NCBI GenBank assembly: GCA_009993605.1
Contig: JAACTB010000019.1
Location: forward strand, 1 to 64,000
Reading direction: 5' to 3'
DNA from: Erythrobacter sp.
GTDB taxonomy: Bacteria; Pseudomonadota; Alphaproteobacteria; Sphingomonadales; Sphingomonadaceae
Length of the DNA stretch: 64,000 nucleotides
Both the position numbers and the translations under genes were made by a program. Positions 61,503 through 64,000 of this stretch are shown piece by piece. Under the pieces are notes generated by a model. The model did not search any database, had not been told where the DNA came from, and was given only the letters and a program-made list of their open reading frames with translations. The number at the start of each line of letters is the position of its first letter. The stretch's first letter is position 1.

Positions 61503-61801
61503 CACACGGCCTCCTTGCGAGCGATGTTCAGCGGGGTGCCGCTATCCGTCGTCTCGACGGCGCGCGTATCGCGCAGTGCCTCGATCTGGGTCGCGACGTC
61601 GTATCCCTTGTCGGTCACGATGCGTTCGAGGACGCGGACCCTGTCTTCGAGCTGCTGGATATTGCTGGCGTATTGCGCTGCTTTTTCCGCACTGTCTTGC
61701 GCGGTGACGCTCAGGCGCTTGCTCTCCAACTTGCTGCGGCTGACCGTCCAGACGATGAACATCACCATCAGGAAGGGCGCGAAAGCGATCATCCATTCCA
61801 T
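61502..61801 (-). CDS. Small membrane/coiled-coil protein, PspB-like (first extra copy)
   Basis: A 99-residue protein. Membrane helix WMIAFAPFLMVMFIVWTV is followed by KLESKRLSVTAQDSAEKAAQYASNIQQLEDRVRVLERIVTDKGYDVATQIEALRD. The RVRVLERIVTD stretch (54-64) resembles the PspB signature RIqtLErILD. AGGAGG precedes the ATG. It opens the series of five PspB-like genes after pspC in the same operon. Confidence 0.77.
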   Translation of the reverse strand: MEWMIAFAPFLMVMFIVWTVSRSKLESKRLSVTAQDSAEKAAQYASNIQQLEDRVRVLERIVTDKGYDVATQIEALRDTRAVETTDSGTPLNIARKEAV

Positions 61802-61836
61802 CTCAGATTCCTCCTGTTCCCCTTATCCTGCGCCCC

Positions 61837-62211
61837 TCAGCGCAGGCGCTCGATCTCGGCGGTGAGCCGCGGGTTCGAGCTGACGTAGAATGTTTCGACT
61901 TCGGCCAGGCGGCGGTCCACGTCCTTCATCTTGGCGCGGATTTCGCGGGCCGTGCGCTTCGGGCTCTGCCGGACGCGCTGCCAGTACCGGTTCTCGTCCT
62001 GATCGGCGTAGAGATAGGGCGGCTTCTTATCGAGCAGCAGGCCGGCGATGAAATAGGCGGGCAGGGCGAAGCCGGTGATGAGGACCATGATCACGACCGC
62101 CATGCGCAGCCAGAACACATTGACCCCGGTATAGTCCGCGAGGCCCGAGCACACGCCCATCAGCTTCGCATTCTGCTTGTCGCGATAGAGAGTGGTGCGG
62201 GGGCTGTTCAT
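61837..62211 (-). CDS. pspC: Phage shock protein C
   Basis: A 124-residue PspC. The PspC domain runs MNSPRTTLYRDKQNAKLMGVCSGLADYTGVNVFWLRMAVVIMVLITGFALPAYFIAGLLLDKKP, with the membrane helix in its second half. A C-terminal helical tail (RTAREIRAKMKDVDRRLAEVETFYVSSNPRLTAEIERLR) is longer than in E. coli and includes a leucine-zipper-like part. It senses membrane stress with PspB. ATG overlaps the pspB stop (ATGA). Confidence 0.93.
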   Translation of the reverse strand: MNSPRTTLYRDKQNAKLMGVCSGLADYTGVNVFWLRMAVVIMVLITGFALPAYFIAGLLLDKKPPYLYADQDENRYWQRVRQSPKRTAREIRAKMKDVDRRLAEVETFYVSSNPRLTAEIERLR

Positions 62212-62504
62212 TTCATCGATCCTTTCTTTTCGGCCATCATCTGCTCGAGTTCGCGCAGCTGCTGGTTGTCGACCTCGCTGTCGTGGACGAGGCGGGCGGG
62301 CTTGAAATCGGCGTTGTCGCTGGCGACCAGGCGCTCGACCGTGTCCATGCGCTCATCGAGGCGCTTGGCGAGGTTGTAGAGCTCTTCGAGCAGGACCTCG
62401 TCATCGCTGGTGATCGAAGCGGAGGTCTTCCACTTGGTCACGTAGTGCAGGACGATCCACGGCAGGGCGATCAGCAGAGCGACGACAAAAAAGACTTCTT
62501 CCAT
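62208..62504 (-). CDS. pspB: Phage shock protein B
   Basis: A 98-residue PspB. Membrane helix VFFVVALLIALPWIVLHYVTKW is followed by the coiled-coil motif NLAKRLDERMDTVERLVASDNADFKPA, the PspB signature. An extra tail (EVDNQQLRELEQMMAEKKGSMK) extends it by about 25 residues over E. coli PspB. It binds PspC and releases PspA-inhibited PspF. It lies three bases after the pspA stop. Confidence 0.9.
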   Translation of the reverse strand: MEEVFFVVALLIALPWIVLHYVTKWKTSASITSDDEVLLEELYNLAKRLDERMDTVERLVASDNADFKPARLVHDSEVDNQQLRELEQMMAEKKGSMK

Positions 62505-62507
62505 GGA

Positions 62508-63431
62508 TCAACCCTCCTTGTTCGCAGCGTCGTCGGGCTTGCCGAGCGCTTTTTTCATCTGTGCGAGTTCGTCGTCGATCGCGTCCGAGCCTTCCAAAGC
62601 TGCGATCTCGTCGGCGAGGCTGTTCGTGTCGCTGTTGTCGGCGATCGAGAGCGCATCGGCGCGCCCTTCGGCGTAGTCGACCCGGCGTTCCAGCTGGTCG
62701 AAGCGCGCCAGGGCCTCGTCGGTCCGCTCGGTGCTCATCAGCGTGCGCAGCTTGACGCGGTTCTCCGCGCTTTCGAGGCGCGCGGCAATGGCGGTCTGGC
62801 GGCTGCGTGCTTCGCGCAGGCGGTTCTGCAATTTGGCGATGTCCTGCTCGTAGGCGCGCAGCGCATCGTCGAGCACCGCGATCTCCTGCTTCAGCTGGTC
62901 GGAGATATCGGCGGCCTTCTTTTTTTCGACGAGAGCGGCACGGGCCAGATCCTCACGATCCTTGCTGAGCGCGAGCTGCGCCTTTTCGGACCAGTCGGCC
63001 TGCAACCGGTCGAGCTGCACGGTCTTCCTGTGCATCTCCTTCTGGTCGGCAATGGTGCGCGCGGCGCTGGCACGGACTTCGACGAGTGTTTCCTCCATTT
63101 CGAGGATGATCATGCGGATCATCTTCGAAGGGTCGTCCGCCTTGTCCAGCATGTCGTTGAAATTGGCCGCGATGATGTCGCGGGTGCGGCTGAAAATTCC
63201 CATCAAAGGTGCTCCGTTGGAAAAGAATTCGTTGAGTTTCGCTTCGACCCGGCTGCCGTCCATCCAGTCTCCGGCGGACATTCTGTCCGATCGGTCGGAT
63301 TGGCGCTCGCGCTGGGTCGGGGTGGGGGACCGGCGCAGGCGCTCGACCTCCTCCTCGATCCGCGAGGTGCGTCGTTCGGGACGCACATTGCTGTTGTCCC
63401 TCATCAGGCGGGGATCCTCGCGATCGCTCAT
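62508..63431 (-). CDS. pspA: Phage shock protein A with an in-frame N-terminal extension
   Basis: The frame runs 307 residues from ATG 63431 (MSDREDPRLMRDNSNV) with AGGTGG seven bases upstream, and ATGA overlap with the previous gene. Normal PspA starts at the internal ATG 63203 (MGIFSRTRDIIAANFNDML), which has its own GGAG seven bases upstream. PspA is a coiled-coil membrane-binding protein (IM30 family) that inhibits PspF and stabilises the inner membrane. The 76-residue extension is charged and coiled-coil-like (RIEEEVERLRRSPTPTQRERQSDRSD), with no stop between. Either two forms are made, or the long form is the sole product. Known PspA motifs (KMIRMIILEMEETLVEVRA) are intact. Confidence 0.9.
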   Translation of the reverse strand: MSDREDPRLMRDNSNVRPERRTSRIEEEVERLRRSPTPTQRERQSDRSDRMSAGDWMDGSRVEAKLNEFFSNGAPLMGIFSRTRDIIAANFNDMLDKADDPSKMIRMIILEMEETLVEVRASAARTIADQKEMHRKTVQLDRLQADWSEKAQLALSKDREDLARAALVEKKKAADISDQLKQEIAVLDDALRAYEQDIAKLQNRLREARSRQTAIAARLESAENRVKLRTLMSTERTDEALARFDQLERRVDYAEGRADALSIADNSDTNSLADEIAALEGSDAIDDELAQMKKALGKPDDAANKEG

Positions 63432-63580
63432 GCCAGGTCCACCTGGGCGAACCCGCTGATCGGCGGCGCGGGCGGATTGGCCGGGGCCTGGCTCTGGAAG
63501 GCGATGAAAGTGACCATCGCGGCCACGCTGACCATCGCGGCGTGGCCGAGGCGGGTGCGGAAGAAGCGAAGGTCGTACAT
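63428..63580 (-). CDS. Small membrane peptide, first gene of the psp operon
   Basis: A 50-residue protein from ATG 63580 (MYDLRFFRTRLGHAAMV). One membrane helix (AAMVSVAAMVTFIAFQ) is followed by a Pro/Ala-rich tail. It lies directly after the sigma-54 promoter; a start at 63619 would lie upstream of the expected transcript start. It overlaps pspA's long-form ATG by four bases (ATGA). It resembles no family I know, but its place suggests a PspD-like role. Confidence 0.62.
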   Translation of the reverse strand: MYDLRFFRTRLGHAAMVSVAAMVTFIAFQSQAPANPPAPPISGFAQVDLA

Positions 63581-63623
63581 AAGTCTGGTCTTTCCGGTCT
63601 GGTGTCGTGTGTTGTTCATAGAT

Positions 63624-63641
63624 CAGCAAGCTGTATGCCAA
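63624..63641 (-). promoter_or_regulatory. Sigma-54 promoter of the psp operon
   Basis: On the minus strand TTGGCATACAGCTTGCTG matches the sigma-54 consensus TGGCAC-N5-TTGC with the essential GG and GC exactly ten bases apart (-24/-12). It is about 45 bases before the ATG at 63580. It faces away from pspF, as expected for a PspF-dependent promoter. Confidence 0.85.
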
Positions 63642-63734
63642 TTGTAATAAGTCATTGATTCAAAGTTATTATCTGTAATTCGACGAACGACATGCTGGTG
63701 CCGGTTGCCAAGATATGGGGATTTTCGCTAATCC

Positions 63735-64000
63735 ATGGGAATGGAGCGGGAAAATCAATTCGTCGGACAATCGGGGGCGTTTCTCGATGCGGTGGAGCGG
63801 ACCAGCCGCGCCGCGCCGATGCGCCGCCCTGTCCTGATCATCGGCGAGCGCGGGACCGGCAAGGAACTGATCGCCGAACGCCTCCATCGCCTGTCCACCC
63901 GCTGGGACGAACCGCTCGTCACGATGAACTGCGCCGCGCTTCCCGAAACGCTGATCGAGGCCGAATTGTTCGGGCACGAAGCGGGCGCTTTCACCGGCGC
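63735..64000 (+). CDS. pspF: PspF sigma-54-dependent activator, 5' part only
   Basis: The frame starts at ATG 63735 ([40 protein letters not shown]) or 63741 and runs off the right edge. It shows the AAA+ Walker [40 protein letters not shown] (the start of GAFTGA, the sigma-54 contact loop). It lacks an N-terminal regulatory domain, as PspF does, so PspA is its likely inhibitor. It is transcribed away from the psp operon. Confidence 0.93.
   Translation, partial: MGMERENQFVGQSGAFLDAVERTSRAAPMRRPVLIIGERGTGKELIAERLHRLSTRWDEPLVTMNCAALPETLIEAELFGHEAGAFTG

Noticed and set aside
1-64000. CRISPR array
   Set aside because: No regularly spaced short repeats with unique spacers; the only regular array is the 111-bp tandem repeat.

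Overview
The window reads as chromosome of a GC-rich alphaproteobacterium of the order Sphingomonadales, most likely an Erythrobacteraceae-type marine bacterium. The basis is the gene complement: a crtW-crtZ pair for astaxanthin-type carotenoids, large TonB-dependent receptors, COQ9, a ubiquinol-cytochrome c chaperone, DUF1134/EipA, DUF1476 and a chromosomal virB cluster. This taxonomic call is inference; no rRNA is present.

Left third (about 1-20.1 kb) is accessory DNA. It starts with a cut-off methyl-accepting chemotaxis protein and a PAS histidine kinase. It continues through sparse sequence with a serine recombinase to a large two-gene cassette of unknown function: a 1398-residue helical-repeat protein with PIN-like segments and a 634-residue partner (4984-11092). 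A protein with an RX4H HEPN-type motif follows (11573-12517). Next come a DUF3768 operon and an integration module: an AlpA-like regulator, a putative HUH replication protein and a P4-type tyrosine integrase. This module abuts the 3' end of tRNA-Ser(GCU), so an integrated element is likely. Its far attachment site was not found by eye.

Middle (20.1-40 kb) is mostly core metabolism: DUF1134, an aromatic aminotransferase, ribD-ribE, a YgjP-like protease, YcgN, SCO, ankyrin protein, COQ9, feoAB, ssb, YceD, cytochrome c chaperone, bamE and hslVU. A 111-bp tandem repeat lies before feoA and a 19-bp inverted repeat follows feoB. A lipoprotein/TonB receptor pair comes next, with a Pho-box-like site upstream.

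At 40.2-48.2 kb is a compact type IV secretion operon (virB1-2-3-4-6-9-10-11) with no recognisable virB5, virB7, virB8 or virD4. A second TonB receptor follows, then a queuosine-precursor transporter, tRNA-Arg(UCU), a NUDIX hydrolase, monothiol glutaredoxin, BolA, DUF1476, a quinone oxidoreductase, leuD-small ORF-leuC, a thioesterase, crtW-crtZ, a YbaN-like protein and sufE.

The right end (60.3-64 kb) is a phage-shock-protein locus. A divergent pspF (cut by the window edge) faces a near-perfect sigma-54 promoter. That promoter drives a 50-aa membrane peptide, a PspA with an in-frame N-terminal extension, PspB, PspC and five further small PspB-like membrane/coiled-coil proteins. This expanded psp operon and the PIN/helical-repeat cassette are the two most interesting systems here.
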